A stretch of 64,000 nucleotides of DNA, taken from Pohlia nutans (taxonomy: Eukaryota > Streptophyta > Bryopsida > Bryales > Mniaceae). The notes under the pieces were generated by a model. That model was not told the DNA's origin. It made no database searches and saw nothing but the letters and a program-made list of their open reading frames with translations. Location of the stretch: the NCBI GenBank assembly GCA_022496805.1, contig CM040093.1:7216213-7280212 (forward strand), given 5' to 3'. The position numbers and the translations under genes were made by a program. Position 1 is the first letter of the stretch, and the number at the start of each line of letters is the position of its first letter. Of the stretch, positions 10,158-22,465 are shown in pieces.

Positions 10158-13100
10158 TTACTTCTCAGTGAGTTCTCGATAACCTTTCCAGCTAGCAGGT
10201 ATCCTGTAGTTATGTGAGGCCATGAAATTGAGAAGAACATGTCCAGGTTTGTCAGTTGGCCATAGTTGCAAACACTCTTCAAGCTTCTCCAAAGCTGATG
10301 ACCAGTTTCCCTCGATGTAATTATCAACCGCATTCTCGAACAGGGCTCGGTAATCCGAAGGATTTCCTTTCAGATCTTGCTGGAACAATGGCATGTCAAA
10401 CGTATAGATGATGATCGGTTCAGCACTTCCTTTCACAGTAATGCGGTCAAGTTTGCGACAACAATGACGCAAACTGCTTTTGGTCAACTCTGCAATCACT
10501 GTCTCAGAGATTAACATCATCACACCGTACTGTTTTGTTGCTGCTTCCAGCCGTGAGGATACGTTCACATGTGGTGACAGATATGAAGGGTCGACCTTGT
10601 GAGCTGAACCAATCGCACCTTCAATGGCCCACCCGACATGAAGACCGAATCCCATGTGTATTTTGTAACCTGTACACATGTATTTTGTAGCAAAGGTTTT
10701 ATTACCGTCTAAAGTGTACTACATGAAGACATCAATACGTAATAGATATATGATTGACACTGAAAATATCTCATCGCGACGGGATCTGGGCATTGTCACT
10801 TGATGAATATGATAGCATCTGGTGAGATGTTCAAATAAGAACTCACCAGGCATTCGCTTCTGAATAGCTGAATGCATTGCATATTCAGCTAAGGTTTGAG
10901 ATGTCTCTATGCACTGGATGATGTCCAGAAAAGATTGAAGCGCACGATCAGCAAACGAGTTAGTGGCTCGTGTCTGTCAAATTCAACATTGCAAACACTC
11001 AGGAAACGTACATATATAAGAATCTCAACTCCATTAAGTAAGACTAAAGCGCCATGGAAAAAATAACATGATTTACTTTCCTGCACGAATGACTAGTGGT
11101 GGTACAGAAGTTCAGAAAGAATTCAGGAATAAACGAGCAGGATTTGAAAGAACGATTGAAAAGCACCAAGTACCTTCTGAGTATTATCTGCCGCACTTTT
11201 CTTCCAGACAAGTAGAAATGCATCTCCTATGTTCTTGTTTGGGAAACCTTGATGAAATACTACCTTATTGTGGACCACATCTGCAATTTTGTTGACAAAC
11301 ATCATAACGTCTTCTTGAAGACATTCTGTGGCATCAGTAAAGTTTCGTATGTCACAAAATCCAAAGCATGCTCGAATTTTCTTCCCCGGAATCATAGCTG
11401 TTCCACAAATAGAAACATGTATTAGAAAATATAGAGATACCATTTGGAAACCTCAGATTCATGGAAATTGAATAATCTCATAATTCAGGAACCACAACTT
11501 GCCAGGGCTGTAAATCAATATTCAAACAGAGTCGGCCTTTAAAACCCGCCATAATCAATTGTTTGACAAATATTTGAAAACAATGTTATCCATCGACTTA
11601 GAGATAGATATTTTTTCAAAACAGTCTCACGAACTCCATGAACAGTAATTGACAAACTCTGAAAACAAAAGTTTCAAATTTAGAGAATGCATACAAAAAA
11701 CAAGGTAATAGTCTTACGATTGAATTCACTTCCTCCTTTAAGATTAACAGATAAAATATCCATGCCCGCATCTCCAAGTGCCACCTTTGATAGACTTGCT
11801 ATCTTTACAAGGGCAGCTTCTACCACTCGTGTTTCCATCACCTGAAATAAACAAGTTCCAGAACTTAAAAACACTCCGAATCCACAAATAAAACCCGTCC
11901 ACTGGGAACGAATGACATGCACCGTAGCTGGTATTTATTTAACAACATATGTTCATACAATCATCTTCATCATTCATGGAATTGATAACCAAATATCCCT
12001 CTGTTCAATAAGCAGTCTTTAAACTGCAAGTATCACTGAATATTAGCTATAATGAAAACGAAGTCAAATCTCCTCAAAACAGAAGAGTATGGAGCATAGA
12101 AGATCCCTAAGCGATGAAATCAAACCTGTCCAAAAGTAGTTATCACTGGTTGCTTCAAGTTGGCCTTTGCAGCAAAAGAAACAGGGTCATCTGAAAGCTC
12201 CTTCACAATTTCTACCATGCGTTCAATAGGCTGTCATCACAAGATACAAGACCATGCACCCTTAAACCAACATCCTTGTAAATTGACGTTGTAAATCTGC
12301 ATATAGAGTGATACTTATCTAGGCCTAAATGCCAAAAATTTAACTGTGATCAAAGGAATATTGTATTGATGTTAAGGCAAGCAGTCTATTAAATTTGCAA
12401 TTCTGAATGTCGCTGTCGCGAGACACAAAAATATTTCAGGTTTCGAATACCAACCCAAGCCAGTAAGTAGGTTGGTTACCTGTATCAATAATCGATTGGA
12501 GTCGTTACTCAAAACGAACGACCAAGCTCCAAGAATAAACAACAAGATTACTGTCAATGCCATCTGTTTTCAACACTAACACAACATGGATAACACCCAA
12601 CCATGAGCACGATTTATATAGCGTAGAGAAATTTAGAGCAAATCCCACAGAATGGCATGTAAGAAGCTTTAGGAACGTCAAAACAAAGATACAAGTGTAA
12701 CATCTAATCCTAAATCTGTCAAGCTCAATGATTATAAGTTCAGCAAGATTGTGAGTATGATTGACAATACATGTAGATGTAACTAACATTTAAGCCATGT
12801 TTGGTTCGCGAAAGACTGCGGATGGAATAGAGGGCCTCAGTTCGATTGCTGTCACTCATCGCATGTATAAGTTCCTCTGCACGATATTCCAATTTCGCAG
12901 CTTTTTCACCGTCCGCAACCTTGGTTGGAATAATCTGCATATACTTGGTCGCACTATCAAGTCCACAAGAAGTTCGACAGCACATTCCCTTGATACCCAA
13001 ATACACGAGATTATAGCCATGTAGCATGTTGAAGCTCTGAACTTTGTCAACACTCGCATTGAACTGTGTAGTACAACCACGGAATTCATCGAGAGTATTG

Positions 13101-16100
13101 AGAGACATCACAGGCCCCAAGTCCTCGGTATCGTATCTCAGGAAAGGACTCAATATTATCAGAACCAACAGACCAATTATCAGCTTCTGAACTGTGAGTT
13201 CAGACAGCTCAGTCCAAACTTGACTAGGTTTCGTTGAAGATGCTACATGGAAGTACTCATCCTCATCGTCATCTACTACTTCGTTTCTGTGACGGAAAAC
13301 CTGAAGACATTATAGCTCAACAATATTAGATGTAAACCATGAATTGACCGAAGTAGTCATGAATACAAAGAGCATCAAAGTAGTTACTGAATCATACATT
13401 CAATTATACATAATGCCTGGTGTTCGGGTTAAATGATCACCTTTAAGATATATGCAATCGGAAACATGCTAGCTAGAGTCGTAACTTGCAGTGACTTGCT
13501 CAATCGGGTCATTGTTTTGACAGCTCTTCCAGTCCTTGCTATCACAAGATTTTGAGTATAAACGCTTGTGATGAGTGCCAAAAGTGAAATGCTCCCAATC
13601 AAATCAAGCCTGAAAAGGAAAGCCAACACAAAATTAGAGTAAAAACGGCAGGTTACGCACGTTGAAAATCACTCACATTCTGGAATCAAAATACTGAAAA
13701 CTCCTGTGCATTCACTTTCTAGAAGGTTTACGTCTCTAGGTAGGTGTCAATGAAACAACACTCTTACGTACCAAAAGAAGAAGCCAAGGAAGTAGCCTTG
13801 TGAGAGAATCGATAGCAATATAATCTCAATGAAGAACAGGACCAAGCATACACTCAGGATGTGACCCACGTAAGTATCTGCCTGCAATCCATGTACGAGT
13901 AGGACGGTCATGATTGATTTGAGTTAATATCATACAGATGGTGGACAATCAAAGAACTTAACTATGAGCTATATAAGTAAGTCGCTTACTTCTTTTGGCA
14001 GAACTGCTTTCGCAAGGTCGTCTGCAAACATTGCCACAAATGTAGCCAGAATATTGATAGAAACCCAGAACCTTGATTCCATCATGGCAGAAAGCCGTTT
14101 CCCTATTGGATGTCGTCTTATGCCGTCCCAAAATTTACGGTGATCCCAAGCAGAGTCTTGAATCACGGCCAGAGCATGTATATCTAGAGCAACTTTTCCG
14201 TCTGTCGCCACCTCTGTTCCTCTGCGCGATACAAAAGATGCCCTGATCGATTTGCCAGTCCTGTCCTCCAAAGTGTTTCTTCTGATTGTCCCATAACTCC
14301 TCAGAACGATGTTAGCACCATCGCTAGAACTGTCAACTGATGCGTTTCTGTTGACGCGCAATAAGCTCAATGGGGCTGCTCCACCTAATATTGAAGGCTC
14401 ACGATCATGTGTCAGTGAAGCTTTGTTCAACGACTGACTTTTGTCACCACCGGGATCAAGCGCCAGAAGTGAGGAATGATGCTCATCCATAGGCAATGCT
14501 GCAATCGCAGGACTAGATTGTTCCACGGTAGACATTGCCGGAAGTAATTGCAATGGAGCCGTGGAAAGTGACGATGTCTTGTCTCCTGGTAAGTATATAT
14601 CATAGTGCAGAGAGCTTGGAGAGGAAAAATCTCTCCCATCCAACTTCACCGCGGTCTCACCGAATTTCTCCGCTATCCTATCTATAGTTACTGGTGGGGG
14701 CAGAAATGGTCCAAGAATATTCCTCGCTACCTGAACTTTCAATTGAGAAACGCACAGTTGATGCTGCTACTCGTTTTCCTCATACAAAGTATTGGAAGGT
14801 TTATATTTAGGGATTTACCTCAGAGACTCGTCGTCCTCCCGTGCTAAAACTGTTCCAAAGACTTCGATTCAATGTGAGATTAGCAAGAGCTTCATCATGC
14901 AGGTGTGGAAGCAGAACTGCAGTTGCTTCGAACATTGGTTTGGCTACAAAGTCGATGCACCCACACGTCACATCCCTGCAGCATGCACAATCATTAGTGT
15001 GACTAGACAAAAATGAGACGAAATCTTATGAAGTATGACCGAAAGCAGTTAAGATTGAAGGTATTTTATCACTAAAAATATTTTAGTACACCACGTTAAC
15101 AATCTCAATATGTTAAGATATTAAAATGGGCGATCAAGACGTACATGAGGGTTGTAGGTTCATCCCTGTCCATGAATTTGGAGACCCGCATACCAAGTTC
15201 TCTCTCAATATCTCCTTGCCTAAACCATTCCAGTAGAAGTAATGCTGACCATCGTTTTGATAGAAAAAAAGGCTTCACAACATTGCTAAGGTCCGCACAT
15301 TTGATAATCATTTGCAAGTACAGCACCACATCATTGCTACTGCTCAGGGGTGGCAGCAGATACTTCGGTAAAGGGGACTTGCTCTCTGGTGGTGGCTGAC
15401 TGGTACTGGGATCCCCCGCAGGTCCAGAACTTGAACTCGTAGAAGCCTCATCGCTCCTTACGGTTTTTGTGTCTGAAAATATGCTGCACACGCACTTGTT
15501 ATCCCCATTGACAGATTTCGTTGTATCACATAATGTTACACACAAGTCACATACAACGAATATACCCCAAATTTATACTGGAGTGATTCATAAAATTTCA
15601 ACACTCCAGATTACAGTACAACGATTCAAACTTGATTGTAGTACCTCCATCATTGGATTCAGGCGCCTCTGGCAGGGTTGGTCCAGGAGGAGTATACGGG
15701 CCAGACAGTTGGAAGGGCCGAGGATCATTTAACCTTGCTGTAAAGTGACCAATAATCTCAGCGTGCAGACCCATGTCTGTTGCAAGAATGCAGGAGAGAA
15801 CAAGCCTCCTCAAATGCCTTTGATGAGGTTCATCCAATGCGGACATAATATTCACATTGTCATGTCCCTGCAGCACGTGTACGTAACCTCGTCAGAATAT
15901 CGTGCAAAAGGCTAGAAATTACCGTAGCGTTTGATCAGTTTTGCAGCTCTTAAAGTTTCTCTGGTTCTTGAGCATTTTTAGCACAGAGTACGATACTGAC
16001 AAAAGTACAACTATTAAGCAGCTAGAGATTAATCCACCAACGATTAGCAAATCCTGTCATTCTCTAAAGAAAAACGGAAATCCATAGACCTCTAATCTCA

Positions 16101-17776
16101 TTTATGGCTCCCAATTGCAAACCCTGGCTTTAGGATTCTCAATCTAATAAGAGGTACACGAATTGTGGTCTGATAAACTGTCAACAACAGATGCAGGAAG
16201 TATACCCACTCACAAAGGCTACCAATCCAACGAGTGATTGCAGGCAACAGATGCTGCTGACTAGAACAAATTTTAGGGCTGAGTACCCGCATCGTAAGGA
16301 ACGCAGTGGCAGCATGATGACTTTCCAACACAGCCTTATCGTTGTATCTGAGAGCTATGGGATCACTGGCAGCTACCAGAAAGGCATTCGTCAGACCAGG
16401 GTGATCAACGTCATGGCACACAGCTGCCAGGGCCACTGCAAATATCTCCAACTGGTTTAGCCTTTGAGCACCCTCAGTGAGAGTAAGCATCAAGTACCTA
16501 CACATTTCCAAAGCAAAACTGGCTGAATCTCGTGGAACACAAGGAATTAGGGTTAGTACAAAACAATGCATTAATTCTCTAATGAAATAATCCCTGCTTA
16601 ATTCACTAATCCGCAAAAACGACTCAATCAAATAGTTTGAGTTCGATTCTAACATACACAGCATGAAGCACATCGCAAGCATGCCGAAAGCAATGGTATG
16701 GATTCGGCTGGTACCGTGCTACCATCTGCACAATGCATGTTCACAAATAAGATAATATCCATTTACACTACTACCGTCTATTCTATTGAAGTCTCTGCTA
16801 CACCGATTATTGCCATTACTGTGAGTCACAGAATTACTGTGAGACTTTACACCAATCCTCACACTAATTTCAGTACATACATCTCAAACGTACAGTACAT
16901 TACTGTAAGAATTACTCTCACTTCCTGTGACTCACACTTTTGTTCTAATGCCACAATTACTGTGAGAATACTGAATTACTGTGACTCACAGTAATGGCAA
17001 TAAACCGGTGTACTTCACTTAGACAGCAAGAAAGCAGAAATAATAAGAGTGCTCACTGCGCGGACGAATGCTCGAAACTTGTTCATGTCGATCGGGAAAT
17101 TTTCGAAGATATTGAGGCTTCGGAAGATCTTCTCGACCATCTGCATGAAGGCGAAAGGAATTAATTCTTTATCAGCATACAGGACAACGTTTGATTGCTA
17201 CGAGTTGAAGATTTGACCAAATTAGGGTTTGGAGAGTGGTGAATTATGCCTGCGGAAGCTGATCATCCTCCACTTGGAAAATATCGAATGACCACGACTC
17301 AATGCCTTGCAAAGACTTGTGTTCCCCCTCTGGCACTTGAAAGGAGGCCTTCTGGACCGGATTTTCCTGCAACGTAGAAACGAGTCTAAGTCGCTCTTTT
17401 TAGAATCCACAAATTTCGTACCAGAAATAAATCAAAGGCAGAGTAAGTGATTGGAGTACAATGTTGTACCGGTTCAGACATGTCGAGTAAATAAGAAACG
17501 TCGGTGCTACTACAAGGAACAGCAGCTTGCAAAATCGTCAGCAATTGCTCTGCAAAATTCAAACCTCTGTAGACACCTCGCGACAATTCAAATGGAATAG
17601 ACGGGCTTGTCCTGTCTGTTCCTTCAAGGGAACAAAATCTGTTTCTTCCCCATGAACGGGGAGAACTAAGAGCATGCCCACCGGTGAGGCCGGTATTCCT
17701 ATTTCCGAACCTCTTCCGAACCTCATATGCCAGCTCAAACCTAAATTTTGTCACACAAGAGGAATCAGGCTGGTAT
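10158..17776 (-). CDS. CAPE: Combined phosphodiesterase-adenylyl cyclase with voltage-sensor-like membrane domain (18 exons, 5' end missing)
   Basis: Makes and breaks down cAMP in one membrane protein. Exons (high to low): 17776-17470, 17366-17250, 17140-17057, 16725-16658, 16497-16287, 15867-15645, 15472-15145, 14975-14819, 14730-13990, 13881-13772, 13609-13441, 13300-12788, 12563-12480, 12230-12126, 11841-11718, 11397-11174, 10973-10847, 10669-10158; every junction keeps frame (about 1400 visible residues). PDE, about 125-480: [43 protein letters not shown]. Membrane part: four helices like a voltage sensor, a fifth helix, an outer region, a sixth helix, then [20 protein letters not shown]-like. 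Cyclase, about 1115-1290: [11 protein letters not shown] and [12 protein letters not shown] (metal Asp, substrate Lys), [12 protein letters not shown] (transition-state Asn/Arg). TPR-like tail. One GC-AG intron (17249-17141). The first exon or exons and the start codon were not found. Confidence 0.9.
16801..17010. mobile_element. Fold-back MITE with TA target site, in a CAPE intron
   Basis: Terminal inverted repeats of about 30 bp: left CACCGATTATTGCCATTACT (16801 on), right its near-perfect inverse ending GGCAATAAACCGGTG at 17010; both arms continue into GTGAGTCACAG. TA flanks each side (16799-16800 and 17011-17012). 210 bp, non-coding, within the intron 17056-16726. TA duplication suggests mariner/Stowaway type. 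Confidence 0.75.
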
Positions 17777-17803
17777 CTACAAGAAAAATATTAGTCTTGA
17801 ATA

Positions 17804-18121
17804 CCGTACGTGGAAGGCAGGGTCGGCACTTTCATGTTGAATAATTAATAAAAGTTGAAACAGTGGAGGTCGGCACTTTCAAAAGTAATTATTAAGAAAA
17901 TCGGCTATTAATAGCTAACATTAAAAAGAATCCGGCAGCTAAACATTTTATTTTATTTTTTGTTTACGATTTTTGTTGAGTGTTATGTTTTTATTCTATT
18001 TTTTTCGGCTTTTTGTCGACTTTATTTTTGTTGATTTCGACAAAATACTTAATAAATTTATTTTATTTTTTGGCATTTTTTTGGGGAATTATTTTCTGCC
18101 GACCTTGCCTTCCACGTACGG
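17804..18121. mobile_element. MITE with TA target site next to CAPE exon at 17776
   Basis: The left arm, CCGTACGTGGAAGGCAGGGT from 17804, is the inverse of the right arm ending CCTTCCACGTACGG at 18121; the arms match over about 25 bp with one change. TA lies on both sides (17802-17803, 18122-18123). The interior is T-rich and carries a short repeat (GGTCGGCACTTTC twice). It ends only about 28 bp from the splice acceptor of the most upstream CAPE exon found. Confidence 0.75.
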
Positions 18122-21100
18122 TAATCTGACTCACAAAAAGTCTTCCCAATTCAAATTAGAATCTCGAATTTTTAATAAGAGATTTGAAGATACCAGTCAC
18201 TAGTGGAAATTCACTATTGACTTGAAGATCTCAAAGCATTGTCATGTGATTTTGGTGACTAGTCTTCATCATATCAAGCCAAAGAATCACCTTTTACAAC
18301 AAATGTAGAGAATTTAGTTCGTCCTGAACAATCCCAATAACCTAATTTCTCTAGTACATCCCTCATACCAACTTTCTTTGGCCTTGCGTAGGCTCTGGTT
18401 AAACACTATGTCTTCCATGTTAGTGTCATAGCGTCATCAAAAAAACTATTGTAATCAGCCAAATTTTTAATAAATTTCTCTCTTCATTTAAAGGATTACT
18501 TGGCCACCAAATATTTTTCCTTCTTCTTGATTCCTGACAATTAGAGGCACCAGAATCAACTCTTAACTACTATGTCCTCCCTACATAAGAAGTTCTTTTT
18601 GCAACCACTTCATGTGAAAAATTGTGTTTGTTTTTCACTTGTTATTCCAAAAGTGAAAAATAATATTTACAACCATGAGAACCTATTCTATCCAAAGCTA
18701 AAAGATATAATGAAAAATAATCACGCATCATCATAATATGAAGAATAGTTGCATGACACAGAATTAGACAATCTTGACTACACTCTTTGGTTAGCCAATT
18801 CTCTTTGATTGTAAAGCCTACACCATTTGCCCTTAAATATCTATTTCCTACATAAAGCATATGAATGACCAAAGAGGCCAATGTTACTTTTTCAAAGAAT
18901 GAATTTCTCCCAAAAAAAACAATTCAAAAAATGCCCAAATAACCTCCAAATGGGTGATATTGCATGTTTTTTTTTATGTTTTTCTTTTTTTTGTTGTAAT
19001 ACATGTATTTGATTCCTCTAAACAAAATCTAATACATAGAAAAGATAAACGTTGCACTAAATGTACAATTTTTTCATTTTTAACATTAACCCTAATTTGC
19101 CTTAATATCCTACAATAATCTCCCTCAATTCTATAGGAGTTTGAATTCCCTACGATTTCTCATGGGTTCCTAACTAGTTTCTACAAAGTTCTCACTAATG
19201 TACAACTTGCAACTCAAATCTATGATGATTGATTTTTTTGGAGGAAAATGAATACATTTGAACCTCCATACATTCTATCATATGTCCTATGTTTTGCATC
19301 ATAAAATATGAAAACAAATAAGTTATCATAGATTACTATAAATTATTTAATATGTTCAATTTTGGACTAGATTGCACCTTTTTACCCTTGTCTAGACAAT
19401 TTTTCATATTGCTGACTTATAGAATCATATTAAATAATTATGTCGTGTCATAATGTAATAAACTAGATACTGAAATAAGTTTTTCAATTATCTAGAAATA
19501 AGTTATTAATTTTATAATATATGAATCATAAGTTTTAAAAATTTACCAAAAAATAAGATGGAGTTGTCACCTCGGGAATTCCACATATAATGCATATACA
19601 ATGCACTCACAAAATTGTGATTATTTACAAACTTTGGTTTGAAAACAACTGTATAGTTGGTTAAATGGAATGTATTTCAATTCTTAAAACTAAACAAAAA
19701 TTAACGGCTCTTTTGAGAGCACTAAATTCTTCCCACGCCTTGCAATATACCAAGTGGTTTTGGGGGCACCATGCTTCAAGAAACTCCGAGAGTAGCTACG
19801 ACAATGTTCACCTCTTTTGGAAAGACTTTGGACAGCAATCTCTTCATCTCGATTTGAATTTCAACCTCCCAAAACAATATACTTCAAATCCAAATTTAGA
19901 GATGAATCACAACACAAACATCAACACAAATTTAGCAAAAAAAAGTCAGCACTATTGACACAGTCAATAACTCATGCCCTTGTAGCAAAAGCAGAAATAA
20001 ATCACATGCAAGTGAATTCCAAGCTCCAGATTACACCACATTAACATGATCTTGAACACATTTCACAAGGCATACATCGACACAAGTTTATACATGGAAC
20101 CAACTAGAAGAAACTCACTGAATCACCCGTCACTTTATTGGTTCCCTCATCTATAACATTACTTACGCAAGCTCAACACTCGGTTCAACAAAACCATATC
20201 ACATACAATAGAATTGGAAGTTATAAATTGCATCACATTAGCTTGATCATAACACTAACATCAAAATAACATAACCCACCAAAATAGTGTCACTCAATGA
20301 CCTATTAGATGGCTAATGTTCATATCACCAAAACAAACTAGCATTTCCAGTCGCCGACATACAGCCACATATCACGAGCATTCTATATCCAATCAAGGTC
20401 AAGGGGGTCTTCAGTGAACTCAACCCCAAATCCAAAAAAATAGTTGTTTAAACATAGTTGTCAATCCCAGTTCCATACCTTTAACCTCCTATGCGTCCAA
20501 GAACTCGTTTGTTTTTTTAACTCCCATGCATCCAATGCCTCTCTTCCAACTCCATAACAATGATGGCAAGAAAAATATTTACTACTAGAAAATGGCAACT
20601 GAATCAACAAAAAACCAACAACATTTTGTTGCTTTGTACATTGTAATGACCGTTTTCATTGATTTTCAAACTTTATGTTAGGCAGCAAAAAAAATCATCT
20701 GATTTTTGTTGACCTAGGCACTACAAGAAAAATCGTGACCAAACCAAAAAAAACCTAGCAAATTTCATAAATCACTATTTTTAAAAATGTTGAAAAGTGC
20801 ATTATGAAGCGTGAATCTTACAAAAAAAACAAAATTACATTGCAAAATATAAATTTTAGATTAATTCTATGAAAATGGAGTCAACAAGTTCATTATATAT
20901 AATAATGTATAATATTATAATATTATACTACTTATTTTCAAGGGTGTTTTCGTACTACGGGTGTCCTAATTTTGAACAAAAAAAGTTTCTAATGTTGTAA
21001 AAAAACTGATTTAATGACGTAATATAATAAATAGGGAAAATACCAAAAATATTTAAGTATTTTATCCTTTCATCTTTTTTAAATATGAAAAATTTCAAAA

Positions 21101-22403
21101 AAAATATATTGTTTTGAGATCTTTTAGAATATTCCTAAAATCCTCTTCCATTGTCTATACAGTCAAATTTCCTAAAATAGTTTTAGATCTTCATTTCTAG
21201 AATTTAGAAGAAATTAACATTAAAGATTCATTAAAATTACATTTTAGGTTTTTAGAATTCAAAATTTGATATTATTGGTTATAATTGTAATTTTCATCAT
21301 AAAAGGAAAAAAAAGAGAAAATTTAATGAAAAGAACAACATTACATTCCCTAAATAGAAAAATTTGTAACACAAGACAATGTAGAGGTGTTGTTTTTTTA
21401 AAGTTCTCGTAGGTGGAGTTTAACTTGAATTGGCACGATTCAAATTGGGTTCGAAAGCATACTTGATTTTCTATTAAAAAATAACCATAATTTAATCATT
21501 TTTTAATTTTTTAATCTCGAGCAGCTCATAAAAGGGGGCATCGATCAAAAAATTGTCTCTCGAAGCATTACAGGTTAAACTGAGTTTAAAATTAGACTTT
21601 CTTTTACTCAATTCGAGCAACTTTTCAAAAAATAAAATTGCAAAAGCTTTTAATTGCTTGCTACAACATTTTGACCATTGAAATTGACTTCATTCAATCC
21701 CAAAGTTATGAAGTTTCCAATTTAGTTTTTTACTTTCATTCTATATACTTCTCTTTCATTACTTCATTTCAAAGTGAATATCCAAGGTTTTATTTATTTT
21801 TAATTTTTATCAAATCCACAACTCGTTTCTCTAACATACAATCAAAAAAATTCAATTGAAACAGAAAGGCATATATGATGATATGTCAAAAAGTGCAAAA
21901 AAAGTTGTAAAAACATAAAAAAACTGAAAATGAAAAAATGTTTTTTTGGTTGAATCAAACATAAAATGAAAAAAAAAAATGAAAAAAAATGTTTCTCTGA
22001 CATAAAATTAAAAAAAGCGTTGGAAAAAGAATGATTTTAACATCGCTAAAAATATCCAAACTGAAAAATAAATAAATACATAAAATTCTAGCCATCACTA
22101 TTTCATTAAAAAAAATTGAAAATTTTCTAGATATAAAAAAAGCTTGCATTATCTACTGCAAAAGAAACTTGGAATTAACATTGCTAAAAATATACAAAGT
22201 CTGTTATAAAAATTTAAAAAAAAAAAAAAAAACTCTTAGCCCACAATTTTGCAAATAAAATAAAATTCAAAAAGTCTCCATGATCTATTGTCAAAAAAGA
22301 ATTGAAAAAATAAAAAAATTTACATGGCAAAAAAATCCCAATGGTTATGTTCACTTACAATTAACAAAAAAATTTAATGACTTGCATGAAGAAATCCATG
22401 TAG

Positions 22404-22465
22404 TGTGGTGGTTTAGTGCTTTGTTTGGAGTTAGGAGGTCTTGGGTTCAATTCTGGCAGATTTTT
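22404..22465 (+). repeat. tRNA-like / SINE-like piece
   Basis: TGGTGGTTTAGTGC (A-box-like) followed by GGTCTTGGGTTCAATTCTGG (B-box-like), then an A/T tail. This is the usual layout of a tRNA-derived SINE head, but the boxes are imperfect and no target duplication was found. Confidence 0.3.

Noticed and set aside
10073..10333. Minus-strand frame of 86 residues overlapping the CAPE last exon
   Set aside because: Shifted frame of the same strand; the CAPE frame ends at 10158 with the family's [10 protein letters not shown] end.
15145..17000. Plus-strand frames across the CAPE region
   Set aside because: They are antisense to CAPE exons with PDE motifs, or lie in the fold-back MITE.
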